Assembly: GCA_051439375.1 (NCBI GenBank)
Contig: JBFRWB010000174.1
Location: 1-37,732, forward strand
Length of the DNA: 37,732 nucleotides
Direction: 5' to 3'
Origin: JBGTGT01 sp051439375
GTDB lineage: Bacteria > Cyanobacteriota > Cyanobacteriia > Cyanobacteriales > Microcystaceae
The translations under genes and the position numbers were made by a program. This document shows positions 23,923 through 31,841 of this stretch, piece after piece. Numbering within the stretch: position 1 is the stretch's first letter; every line of letters starts with the position of its first letter. Below the pieces are notes generated by a model that was not told the origin of the DNA, did not search any database, and saw only the letters and a program-made list of their open reading frames with translations.

Positions 23923-26900
23923 ATGCACCGACTGGCAAGCCTACCGGGAGGATGGACTCCTGACACCGACGGGGTGATTTTTGTGGAACAAACCCCTGCA
24001 TCTGTTGTCTTTTTAACGGCGGCTGATACGGATATTCAAACCCTCGCAGCAACCGTTGATTACTTACCGTCTGTATTTCCGTCTTTACGATGTGTTAATT
24101 TACTACAATTACAACAGCCATTAAGTATTGACCATTATGCAGACACTGTGCTATCCCATGCAAGTGTTATCATTTTAAGACTATTAGGGGGACAATCATA
24201 TTGGCCTTATGGACTAGAAGTGGTTAAAGAAATTGTTGCAGAAAAAAATATATCTTTATGGATTTTACCGGGAGATAATCAATTTGATGGGGAATTAATG
24301 GGTCATTCAACAGTATCGTTACAAACAGTTAATCAACTCTGGCAATATTTTGTAGAAGGCGGAAAAGATAATTGTTTAAATGGCTTAAAATTAGTTAGCG
24401 ATGTTTGTTTTGATACGCTCTACCACCCTTCTCCTCCTCAAGAAGTTCCTCGTATCAGTGAACAGTTATCACTTAACAGTGAACATCCATATAAGTCAAT
24501 CGGTAAAGTTGGAATTTTATTTTATCGTTCTCATTATTTGGCAGGAAATATAAAGCCAATTGAGGCACTTTGTCAAGAATTAAGACATAAAAATTTATAC
24601 CCCATGCCTGTGTTTATTACTTCTTTACGAGATCCCGATATTCAACAGGAATTAATAACCTATTTTAAAGAAGTTGATCTGATTATTAATACGACTAGCT
24701 TTTCTTTGGCAAAATTGGATTTAACCACTGAAGATGAGGCTAATTTGTCCTTTTGGAAAACCTTAAATGTTCCTGTTTTACAAGCGATTTTTAGTAGCAG
24801 CCCCCAAGAAATCTGGGAAAATAGTTTCCAAGGATTAACCCCTAGAGATGTAGCGATGAATGTCGCTCTTCCTGAAGTTGATGGAAGAATTATTACCCGT
24901 GCAATTTCTTTTAAATCGGTTGAAACATGGAACAAGAAACTAGAAACTAATGTGGTGGGTTATCAGCCCCAATTAGATAGAATTAAATTTGTGATTGAGT
25001 TAGCAGCTAATTATATTAGACTTAAAAAAACGCCGATTACTGAGAGAAAAATTGCTATCATTCTAGCGAATTATCCTAATAAAAATGGTAGAATTGCCAA
25101 TGGAGTTGGGTTAGATACTCCTGCGAGTTGTGTTGAGATTTTAAACGCGTTACAAGCAAAAGGATATAGTTTACTGACACCCATGGTAGGGATACAAGGC
25201 TTGCAGCCAAATAGATATAATATGAAACCGAAGATTAACTTACCAGAAACAGGAGACGAATTAATTAAATTATTAACCAAAGGAATTACCAATGATCCTG
25301 AAAGTAAAGAACAGTTAACAAGTAATCAATCTTTATCTTCTAAAACCTATCAAACTTATTTTAAAACCTTACCCAAATCTGTCCAAACAGCTATCATTGA
25401 CCGATGGGGAGAACAATATTTAAACACAGCGCAAGAAATATCAATTCCCATTGCGGGAATTCAATTAGGAAATATCTTTATTGGTATTCAACCCTCAAGA
25501 GGCTATGATCAAGATCCTAGTTTAAATTATCATGCCCCAGACTTAGAACCGACCCCCGATTATTTAGCCTATTACTATTGGTTAAAAAATGAATTTAAAG
25601 CTCATGGGATTATTCATTTAGGAAAACATGGTAATTTAGAGTGGTTACCCGGTAAAAGTCTCGCCCTATCTAATAGTTGCTACCCCGAAATAACATTAGG
25701 AACACTTCCTCATTTTTATCCTTTTATTGTTAATGATCCCGGGGAAGGAGCACAAGCAAAACGTCGTTCCCATGGAACGATTATTGATCATCTAACTCCC
25801 CCTTTAACTCGTGCTGAATTATATGGTGATTTAACCCAATTAGAAACCTTAATTGATGAATATTATGAGGCCCAAACCCTTGATCCTAGCCGCTTGAATG
25901 TAATTAGCGATCGCATTACTCAATTATTGCAACAAACAAACCTTCATCAAGACTTAGGAATTGATACCCTTAATAACGAAACCTTACCCCAAATTCTTAA
26001 CCTAACTGATAGCTATTTATGTGACTTAAAAGCAGCCCAAATTCGCGATGGGTTACATATTTTTGGCCGTTGTCCCCAAAGCCCAAAATTAACAAATTTA
26101 GTCCTTTCTATTGCCCGCTTTCCCGCCTATAATCGGTTGGGACTCACCCAAGCGATCGCTCAAGATTTAACCCTTGACCTTGACCCCCTGACAATTAACG
26201 CCACAGACCCCTTTAATTGCCCTGTATTACCCCCTTTAACCCCCCTTGACCTCAAAAATGACCTTAAGACTGTTCTTAACCTCAGCGATGCTGTAGATGT
26301 CTTAGAAACCTACGCGAAGGAAATTATTAAATCCTTAATCACACCGCTTCCTAAAACACAAAAAGTCTTAAATTGGATTAAAAATAAGCTTTTACCTGAT
26401 TTAAAGGCAACCAATCAAGAAATTACCTATCTTTTATCAGGTTTAAATGGGGAATATATCCCTAGTGGTGCGTCTGGTGCGCCCACAAGAGGCCGTCCCG
26501 ATGTGTTACCGACGGGTAAAAATTTCTATTCTGTAGATATTCGAGCAGTTCCCACAGAAACAGCATGGGACATAGGGAGAAAGGCCGCAGAAGTATTAAT
26601 CGAGCGTTATACCCAAGATAACGGAGAATATCCCAAAACCTTAGCTATTTCTATTTGGGGAACCTCTACCATGCGAACAGGCGGTGATGATGTAGCACAG
26701 GTGTTAGCTTTACTCGGTGTACAACCTATATGGGATTACGCATCTCGTCGTGTGATTGACTTTGAAATCCTTACGCCGTCTGTATTAGGACGACCTCGTA
26801 TTGATGTAACGGTACGAGTTTCGGGCTTTTTTAGAGACAGTTTCCCAAATTTACTAAGTCTTATTCAAAATAGCATAAATGCCGTAGCAAATCAAGAAGA

Positions 26901-27726
26901 AGACCCAGAAATTAATCCCTTAGCAGCGCAAGTCCAGACTGAGCAAAGGTTCTGGCAAGATCAAGGATTAACAAAAGAACAAGCCAAACAGAGAGCAACC
27001 TATCGAATTTTTGGCTCAAAACCGGGGGCTTATGGGGCAGGATTACAGGGTTTAATTGAAGCACAAAATTGGCAAACGGAAGCAGATTTAGCCCGTGCTT
27101 ATCTTAATTGGAGTTGCTATGCTTATGATCAAAATGGAGAAAGTCATAGTGTTCCTCAAGTCTTTGAAAAACGCTTAAAAAATACACAAATCGTCGTACA
27201 AAATCAAGATAATCGGGAACATGATATCTTAGATTCTGATGACTATTATCAATTTCAAGGTGGGTTAACTGTTGCTACCAAAGTTGTTTCTGGACAAACG
27301 CCCACAGTTTATTTAGGCGATAATTCTTTACCTCAAAGTCCGAAAGTTCGGTTACTCAAAGAGGAAATTAATCGAGTCTATCGTTCCCGTGTAATTAACC
27401 CTAAATGGATAGCAGGAGTAATGGAGCATGGTTATAAAGGAGCATTTGAAATGGCGGCTACAGTGGATTATTTATTCGCTTATGATGCAACAACGGGATG
27501 TGTAGAAGATTATCTTTATCAAGGGGTAGCAGATGCTTATTTATTGGATGAAAAGGTACAGCAATTTATTCAAGAAAAAAACCCTTGGGTACTAAGAGAT
27601 ATGGCTGAACGCTTATTAGAAGCCCATCAAAGGGGATTATGGCAAACCGTGAATCAACCCACCTTAGAAGAATTGCGCAATTTAGTTCATCAAGGAGAAA
27701 GAGAAATTGAAGAACATTATTTATAA
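23923..27726 (+). CDS. cobN: Cobaltochelatase subunit CobN
   Basis: At 1267 residues it has the length of CobN rather than ChlH (about 1330). Family segments include YNMKPKINLPETGDELIKLL, IAGIQLGNIFIGIQPSRGYD, HAPDLEPTPDYLAYYYWLKN, then GIIHLGKHGNLEWLPGKSL near 560-580, and GAPTRGRPDVLPTGKNFYSV near 850-875. CobN is the large porphyrin-binding subunit of the ATP-dependent chelatase that inserts cobalt into a corrin precursor for cobalamin; in cyanobacteria the ChlI/ChlD-type AAA+ subunits probably serve as partners. No other cob gene is nearby. ChlH is the main alternative, but the low similarity of the N-terminal third to ChlH and the length favour CobN. Confidence 0.88.
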   Translation: MHRLASLPGGWTPDTDGVIFVEQTPASVVFLTAADTDIQTLAATVDYLPSVFPSLRCVNLLQLQQPLSIDHYADTVLSHASVIILRLLGGQSYWPYGLEVVKEIVAEKNISLWILPGDNQFDGELMGHSTVSLQTVNQLWQYFVEGGKDNCLNGLKLVSDVCFDTLYHPSPPQEVPRISEQLSLNSEHPYKSIGKVGILFYRSHYLAGNIKPIEALCQELRHKNLYPMPVFITSLRDPDIQQELITYFKEVDLIINTTSFSLAKLDLTTEDEANLSFWKTLNVPVLQAIFSSSPQEIWENSFQGLTPRDVAMNVALPEVDGRIITRAISFKSVETWNKKLETNVVGYQPQLDRIKFVIELAANYIRLKKTPITERKIAIILANYPNKNGRIANGVGLDTPASCVEILNALQAKGYSLLTPMVGIQGLQPNRYNMKPKINLPETGDELIKLLTKGITNDPESKEQLTSNQSLSSKTYQTYFKTLPKSVQTAIIDRWGEQYLNTAQEISIPIAGIQLGNIFIGIQPSRGYDQDPSLNYHAPDLEPTPDYLAYYYWLKNEFKAHGIIHLGKHGNLEWLPGKSLALSNSCYPEITLGTLPHFYPFIVNDPGEGAQAKRRSHGTIIDHLTPPLTRAELYGDLTQLETLIDEYYEAQTLDPSRLNVISDRITQLLQQTNLHQDLGIDTLNNETLPQILNLTDSYLCDLKAAQIRDGLHIFGRCPQSPKLTNLVLSIARFPAYNRLGLTQAIAQDLTLDLDPLTINATDPFNCPVLPPLTPLDLKNDLKTVLNLSDAVDVLETYAKEIIKSLITPLPKTQKVLNWIKNKLLPDLKATNQEITYLLSGLNGEYIPSGASGAPTRGRPDVLPTGKNFYSVDIRAVPTETAWDIGRKAAEVLIERYTQDNGEYPKTLAISIWGTSTMRTGGDDVAQVLALLGVQPIWDYASRRVIDFEILTPSVLGRPRIDVTVRVSGFFRDSFPNLLSLIQNSINAVANQEEDPEINPLAAQVQTEQRFWQDQGLTKEQAKQRATYRIFGSKPGAYGAGLQGLIEAQNWQTEADLARAYLNWSCYAYDQNGESHSVPQVFEKRLKNTQIVVQNQDNREHDILDSDDYYQFQGGLTVATKVVSGQTPTVYLGDNSLPQSPKVRLLKEEINRVYRSRVINPKWIAGVMEHGYKGAFEMAATVDYLFAYDATTGCVEDYLYQGVADAYLLDEKVQQFIQEKNPWVLRDMAERLLEAHQRGLWQTVNQPTLEELRNLVHQGEREIEEHYL

Positions 27727-27742
27727 ATAATAAATAAAAACA

Positions 27743-27777
27743 ACTTCCTACTTCCTACTTAATACTTCTGACTTCTT
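27743..27777. repeat. ACTTNNN heptamers, 5 units
   Basis: Units ACTTCCT, ACTTCCT, ACTTAAT, ACTTCTG, ACTTCTT lie in register just after the cobN stop, followed by the ACTGAAATGA string also seen at the phosphatase start. Confidence 0.7.
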
Positions 27778-27854
27778 CAAAACTGGTCACTGAAATGACC
27801 CCATATTCACTTATAATTTATGATTCATACCTCATAACTTATAATCTAGTTTTT

Positions 27855-29168
27855 ATGAATACTCAACCAAAAATTATTGTCCTTGATGATGACCCAACTG
27901 GTTCACAGACGGTTCATAGCTGTTTATTGTTAATGAAATGGGATATAGAAACCCTAAGACTAGGCTTACAAGACGATACACCGATTTTCTTTATTTTAAC
28001 CAATACCAGAGCCTTAACATCCCAACAAGCAACACAAGTTACGCAAGAAGTCTGTCGCAATCTTAAAACAGCGATCGCAGCAGAGGGAATTGAAGACTTT
28101 TTAGTCGTCAGTCGGTCAGATTCCACCTTAAGAGGTCATTATCCTATTGAAACTGATATTATTAACCAAGAATTAGGCAAATTTGACGCTCACTTTCTTA
28201 TTCCTGCGTTTTTTGAAGGAGGAAGAATTACCAAAGAGAGTATCCATTATTTAATCATTGATGGAGTCCCTACCCCAGTCCATGAAACAGAATTTGCCAA
28301 AGATTCAGTATTTGGCTATCACTATAGCTATCTTCCTGAGTATGTTGCAGAGAAAACCAAAGGGAAGATAGCAGCAACCAGTGTAGAACGGTTTTTGTTA
28401 GAAGATATTCGCCAAGGAAGCTTAGAAAGGCTAAAAAATCTACAAGGAAATCAATGTGGTGTGGTGGATGGAGAGACTCAGACAGACTTAGATCAATTTG
28501 CTAAGGATATTCTAACGGCGACTGCACAAGGAAAACGCTTTCTTTTTCGCAGTGCTGCCAGTATTTTAACTGCTTTAGCACAATTAGGCGATCAACCCAT
28601 TGCGGCTGATCAGATGAATCAATATAAACCTACTGATAATGTAGGAGTCATTCTGGTGGGTTCTCATGTTCAGAAATCCACTCGTCAGTTGAACGAATTA
28701 TTAAAAGAACCCAAGGTTACAGGAATTGAGGTAGATGTAACCCGTTTACGAGATTTTCCCCAACAAAAAGAACAAATCCTAGAAGATATTTTAGCAACAG
28801 TCAATCAAGTCTATCAGGTAGGACAAACCCCAGTTATTTACACCAGTCGTGATGAATTAAGCTTTAATACCATTCAAGAACGTCTTGATTTTGGGGTACA
28901 AGTCTCGTCTCTACTAATGGATATTGTGCAGAAACTTCCCTCAGATATAGGCTATTTAATTAGTAAAGGGGGAATTACTTCTAATGATGTTTTAAGTACG
29001 GGTTTAGCCATCAAATCTGTTCGTTTATTGGGTCAAATTCTTGCTGGTTGTTCCTTGGTGACAACAGAAGCTGATCATCCCTTATTCCCTAATTTACCGG
29101 TTGTTCTCTTTCCGGGTAACGTAGGAGACGATCAAGGGTTAGTAACGGTTTATCGTCGTTTAAGCTAA
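27855..29168 (+). CDS. Four-carbon acid sugar kinase family protein (DUF1537)
   Basis: About 437 residues from the chosen ATG. A frame extension to 27795 is rejected because those 20 codons come from spacer-type AT-rich repeats, whereas MNTQPKIIVLDDDPTGSQTV is the normal family N-terminus. Motifs: DDDPTGSQ, FFILTNTRALTS, VVSRSDSTLRGHYPIETDI, IPAFFEGGRIT, then the C-terminal nucleotide-binding part VILVGSHVQKSTRQL and the ending LFPGNVGDDQGL. Studied members phosphorylate D-threonate, D-erythronate or related acids with ATP. The usual partner genes (PdxA2-type dehydrogenase, isomerase, aldolase) are absent here, so the substrate is open. It follows cobN by 128 bp with heptamers between. Confidence 0.85.
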   Translation: MNTQPKIIVLDDDPTGSQTVHSCLLLMKWDIETLRLGLQDDTPIFFILTNTRALTSQQATQVTQEVCRNLKTAIAAEGIEDFLVVSRSDSTLRGHYPIETDIINQELGKFDAHFLIPAFFEGGRITKESIHYLIIDGVPTPVHETEFAKDSVFGYHYSYLPEYVAEKTKGKIAATSVERFLLEDIRQGSLERLKNLQGNQCGVVDGETQTDLDQFAKDILTATAQGKRFLFRSAASILTALAQLGDQPIAADQMNQYKPTDNVGVILVGSHVQKSTRQLNELLKEPKVTGIEVDVTRLRDFPQQKEQILEDILATVNQVYQVGQTPVIYTSRDELSFNTIQERLDFGVQVSSLLMDIVQKLPSDIGYLISKGGITSNDVLSTGLAIKSVRLLGQILAGCSLVTTEADHPLFPNLPVVLFPGNVGDDQGLVTVYRRLS

Positions 29169-29174
29169 AGTCTA

Positions 29175-29192
29175 ACCCTATTTGTATAGGGT
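29175..29192 (+). terminator. Hairpin after the DUF1537 gene
   Basis: ACCCTAT (29175-29181) and ATAGGGT (29186-29192) form a perfect 7-bp stem with a 4-nt loop, 7 bp beyond the stop codon. Only a short T-run follows (GTTTG). Confidence 0.5.
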
Positions 29193-29372
29193 AGTTTGCC
29201 TACCAACACATCATTTTTTTCCTTCCTTAATCTCCAGTTAAACCACTGTTAAACTTACGTTTAATTACCAACTCTTATCACTTATCCACTGGTTTCTTAA
29301 GACAGTATTAAATTTTTTTCTCAAATCAAATCTTTACTGATCATATTTTGCAATGAGAGACTGTAATAATTG

Positions 29373-29402
29373 TTGCAGTTTTCTCTCAAAATTTCCCATA
29401 AT
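29373..29402 (+). promoter_or_regulatory. Candidate sigma70-type promoter of the chemotaxis operon
   Basis: TTGCAG (29373-29378), an 18-nt spacer and TATA-like TAATAT (29397-29402), about 80 nt before the first start codon. Called by consensus only. Confidence 0.35.
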
Positions 29403-29481
29403 ATTTCCCATAACAAATGTTAATTCTAGGAATTGTTCTGGGCAGACTAAACTCGAACAAGGATATAGGAGTTGATCCAAT

Positions 29482-30648
29482 ATGTTATCGTCTCATGACG
29501 GCACTAAAACAGTCTCCATTGCTAATGTTCTCCAAAGATTTGCTCAATTATCATCAACAGGACGCTTATATTGTTATTGGCGTAAAATTCGGTGGTTAGT
29601 CTATTTTGAGCAAGGGAATGTGATTTATATCACTCATTCAGTCCAACCCCAAGAAAGATTTGAAAGACACTTGCGCTTTGTTCATAAGAAAGATTCCCCC
29701 TTAAGCAGTGCTAGTCGCTCACAGATTATATCTTTCTTGACTAAGAATATTAAGCAGAAACACCACCATCCTGAGTATAAAACTTTGGACTTTTTGCTAC
29801 GAAATAAGTTTCTTAGCTGGCAACAAGTTATGTCTTTTATTTTGCGAAGTTCTGAGGAATGCTTAGAATCGCTTCTTGTCGCAGACAGAGTAACTTATCA
29901 ATTTCAAGAACAAAAAGAGGAAGAAGTTGATACTATTTTTGCTCGCTATAAAATGAAGACTTTATTGAATAAAGTACAAGATAGACTTCAAAGATGGGAA
30001 AAATTAACACCTGATATTTTATCGCCTTACCAATGTCCTTATTTACCCTCAGAAACAGAAAATATAACGCCACTTGCCAAAGAAATTAGGCAGAAATTTG
30101 GTAAGGTTTTGATGGGTTTTAGTTTCCGAGAATTAGCCGGTCGATTGTACCAAGATGAATTAGTTTTAGCCCAGAAATTACATTCTTTAGTGCAAAGAGA
30201 CCTAGTAAAAGTTCGAGATCCTCAGTCCCCCTTTGATCAACTTCCTCGATTTAAGGAGCAAGCCCAAAATGCTCAACTAACCCCTGATAAAACAATTATT
30301 TGTGTAGATGATAGTCCTAGTGTTTTAAGGGTGATTAAAAACTATCTCAGTGATCCAAGAATTAACGTTCATCTGATTAGTGAATCACCTAAAGCATTGA
30401 TGGATATTATTCATCACAAACCTGATTTGATTTTATTAGATGTCAGTATGCCTAACCTAGATGGTTACCAACTATGTAAATTTATTCGTAACAATGCTGC
30501 CCTTAGCAATATTCCAATTATTATGGTAACTGGAAAAACGGGATGGATTGATCGAGCCAAAGCAAAAGTATCTGGTGCAACTGACTATTTAGTCAAACCT
30601 TTTAGCCAAGATGAATTGGTACAATTGGTAACTAAATATATGTTTTAA
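29482..30648 (+). CDS. PatA-type response regulator (PATAN/DUF4388 + receiver), PilG/PixG-like
   Basis: The protein has 388 residues, and AGGAG lies 10 nt before the ATG. The N-terminal ~230 residues form the PATAN region (SIANVLQRFAQLSSTGRLYC, WLVYFEQGNVIYITHS, LDFLLRNKFLSWQQVMSF). The C-terminal receiver (about 270-388) is intact: CVDDSPSV, phosphoacceptor in LILLDVSMPNLDG, Thr in IIMVTGK and Lys in YLVKPFS. PatA-like regulators head the tax1 (pix) and tax3 (pil) operons of Synechocystis and transmit kinase output to type IV pili. The order here (PatA, CheY, CheW, MCP, CheA) is the same. It is first in the operon. Confidence 0.88.
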   Translation: MLSSHDGTKTVSIANVLQRFAQLSSTGRLYCYWRKIRWLVYFEQGNVIYITHSVQPQERFERHLRFVHKKDSPLSSASRSQIISFLTKNIKQKHHHPEYKTLDFLLRNKFLSWQQVMSFILRSSEECLESLLVADRVTYQFQEQKEEEVDTIFARYKMKTLLNKVQDRLQRWEKLTPDILSPYQCPYLPSETENITPLAKEIRQKFGKVLMGFSFRELAGRLYQDELVLAQKLHSLVQRDLVKVRDPQSPFDQLPRFKEQAQNAQLTPDKTIICVDDSPSVLRVIKNYLSDPRINVHLISESPKALMDIIHHKPDLILLDVSMPNLDGYQLCKFIRNNAALSNIPIIMVTGKTGWIDRAKAKVSGATDYLVKPFSQDELVQLVTKYMF

Positions 30649-30763
30649 TCATAATTATTAAAAATTATTTAAATTCTTTAGTGCTTGTTATTTTTTTACG
30701 CTTTTAGGGAATCCTATAAATATTAGTTGTTTACCCATTATTATATGTAGAGGACTTACTAAC

Positions 30764-31129
30764 ATGATGCCAACCGTTTTAGTTGTTGAAGACACAATTT
30801 CTGTACAACAATTACTAAATCAATATTTACAAGAATCGGGTTATAAAGTCATGAATGCAAGTAATGGCAAAGATGCCTTAGATCAGGTAAGTCAAAAGAT
30901 GCCTGATGTTATCATTACTGATTTAGTGATGCCCGATATGAACGGGTTAGAGCTATGCCGCAGCCTAAAAAAAGACCCCAATACGAAAAAGTTACCTGTG
31001 ATTGCTTGCACCTCTAAAGATCAAGAATTAGATCGATTATGGGGCATGAAACAAGGAATTGATATTTATGTTACAAAACCTTTTACCAAAGAGGATATTG
31101 TGCGGGCAGTACGCTCGGTTGCACCTTAA
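30764..31129 (+). CDS. CheY-type response regulator (PilH/PixH-like)
   Basis: The 121-residue single-domain receiver has TVLVVEDTISV (acidic pocket), the phosphoacceptor in VIITDLVMPDMNG, Thr in VIACTSKD and Lys in YVTKPFTKED. There is no output domain, so it acts by protein contact or as a phosphate sink for the operon's CheA. Two Met codons open the frame (MMPTVLVV); either may be used. It is separated by 115 bp from the PatA-like gene and 140 bp from cheW, which is loose for an operon but matches cyanobacterial tax clusters. Confidence 0.92.
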   Translation: MMPTVLVVEDTISVQQLLNQYLQESGYKVMNASNGKDALDQVSQKMPDVIITDLVMPDMNGLELCRSLKKDPNTKKLPVIACTSKDQELDRLWGMKQGIDIYVTKPFTKEDIVRAVRSVAP

Positions 31130-31269
31130 AGAGCATCTTTCATGAGTTAGATTAAATTCCTTTGATCCCCCATAGATAACTATATCTTAAACCCTAGGAT
31201 TACAACATCACAGCTATGGCCGATTAACGAATTTAATATCACGCTTAAATTGTTTTATGGATAGCAAAA

Positions 31270-31758
31270 ATGACTTCAGCTTTAGCAGTCGAAAAAAACT
31301 CCCCATTCCACCAAACCAAAGATGCTTATCTCAATCTTCAACTCACTTCCCAAACCGAAATTTTATTACCTATGACTCAAACTCAAGAAGTGGTTGAGGT
31401 TAACCTAAATAAACTGACACCTATTCCTAATATGCCTCCGTTTGTTCTGGGTTTATTAAACCAACGCAGTCAAGTGATCTGGACGATTGATTTAGCAGCC
31501 TTTTTTAACTTTTCCCCCCTTAATTTAGAGCAGAATCATTACACAGTTACGATCATTCGAGTAGGTAAAGCGGCCTTAGGATTAATGACAGAGAAAATGA
31601 ACGGAATTATTCACAGTTTTTCGGACAATATTCACTCTCCTGTTGGAGCAGTTGAACCGTCCATTATTCCCTATCTTCGAGGTTGTCTTTTCCATCCCCC
31701 TGATGCTCTTTTTCTCGTGTTAGATCCTCACGCCATTCTATCAGGAATTCATCTCTAA
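31270..31758 (+). CDS. CheW-like coupling protein (PilI/PixI-like)
   Basis: The 162-residue CheW fold has the segments VVEVNLNKLTPIPNMPPFVL, LLNQRSQVIWTIDLAAFF, VTIIRVGKAALGLMTEKMNG and YLRGCLFHPPDALFLVLDP. It should link the adjacent MCP to CheA in a signalling array. The N-terminal ~35 residues (ALAVEKNSPFHQTKDAYLNL) are a loose lead-in common to cyanobacterial PilI/PixI. It is third in the operon, 83 bp before the MCP gene. Confidence 0.92.
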   Translation: MTSALAVEKNSPFHQTKDAYLNLQLTSQTEILLPMTQTQEVVEVNLNKLTPIPNMPPFVLGLLNQRSQVIWTIDLAAFFNFSPLNLEQNHYTVTIIRVGKAALGLMTEKMNGIIHSFSDNIHSPVGAVEPSIIPYLRGCLFHPPDALFLVLDPHAILSGIHL

Positions 31759-31841
31759 AGTTTAACCCTTAGTAATTAAATGACTTTGTCCGTTCTGCTT
31801 TTTTTTCCTAATCAACCCTATTTGCTAGAGGAATTTCTCTC

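Larger units (their letters stand above)
29169..29481. other. Intergenic region, 313 bp, upstream of the chemotaxis operon
   Basis: No credible gene is seen. It contains a hairpin just after the DUF1537 stop (29175-29192) and a candidate promoter (29373-29402). It ends in AGGAG, 10 nt before the first operon start codon. Confidence 0.7.

Noticed and set aside
23923..27726. Magnesium chelatase ChlH
   Set aside because: The length and the segments around HGNLEWLPGK and GRPDVLPTGKNFYSVD fit CobN better, and no chlorophyll genes are adjacent.
27795..27854. Upstream extension of the DUF1537 gene
   Set aside because: The 20 extra codons come from AT-rich spacer repeats, and the family N-terminus begins at the ATG at 27855.
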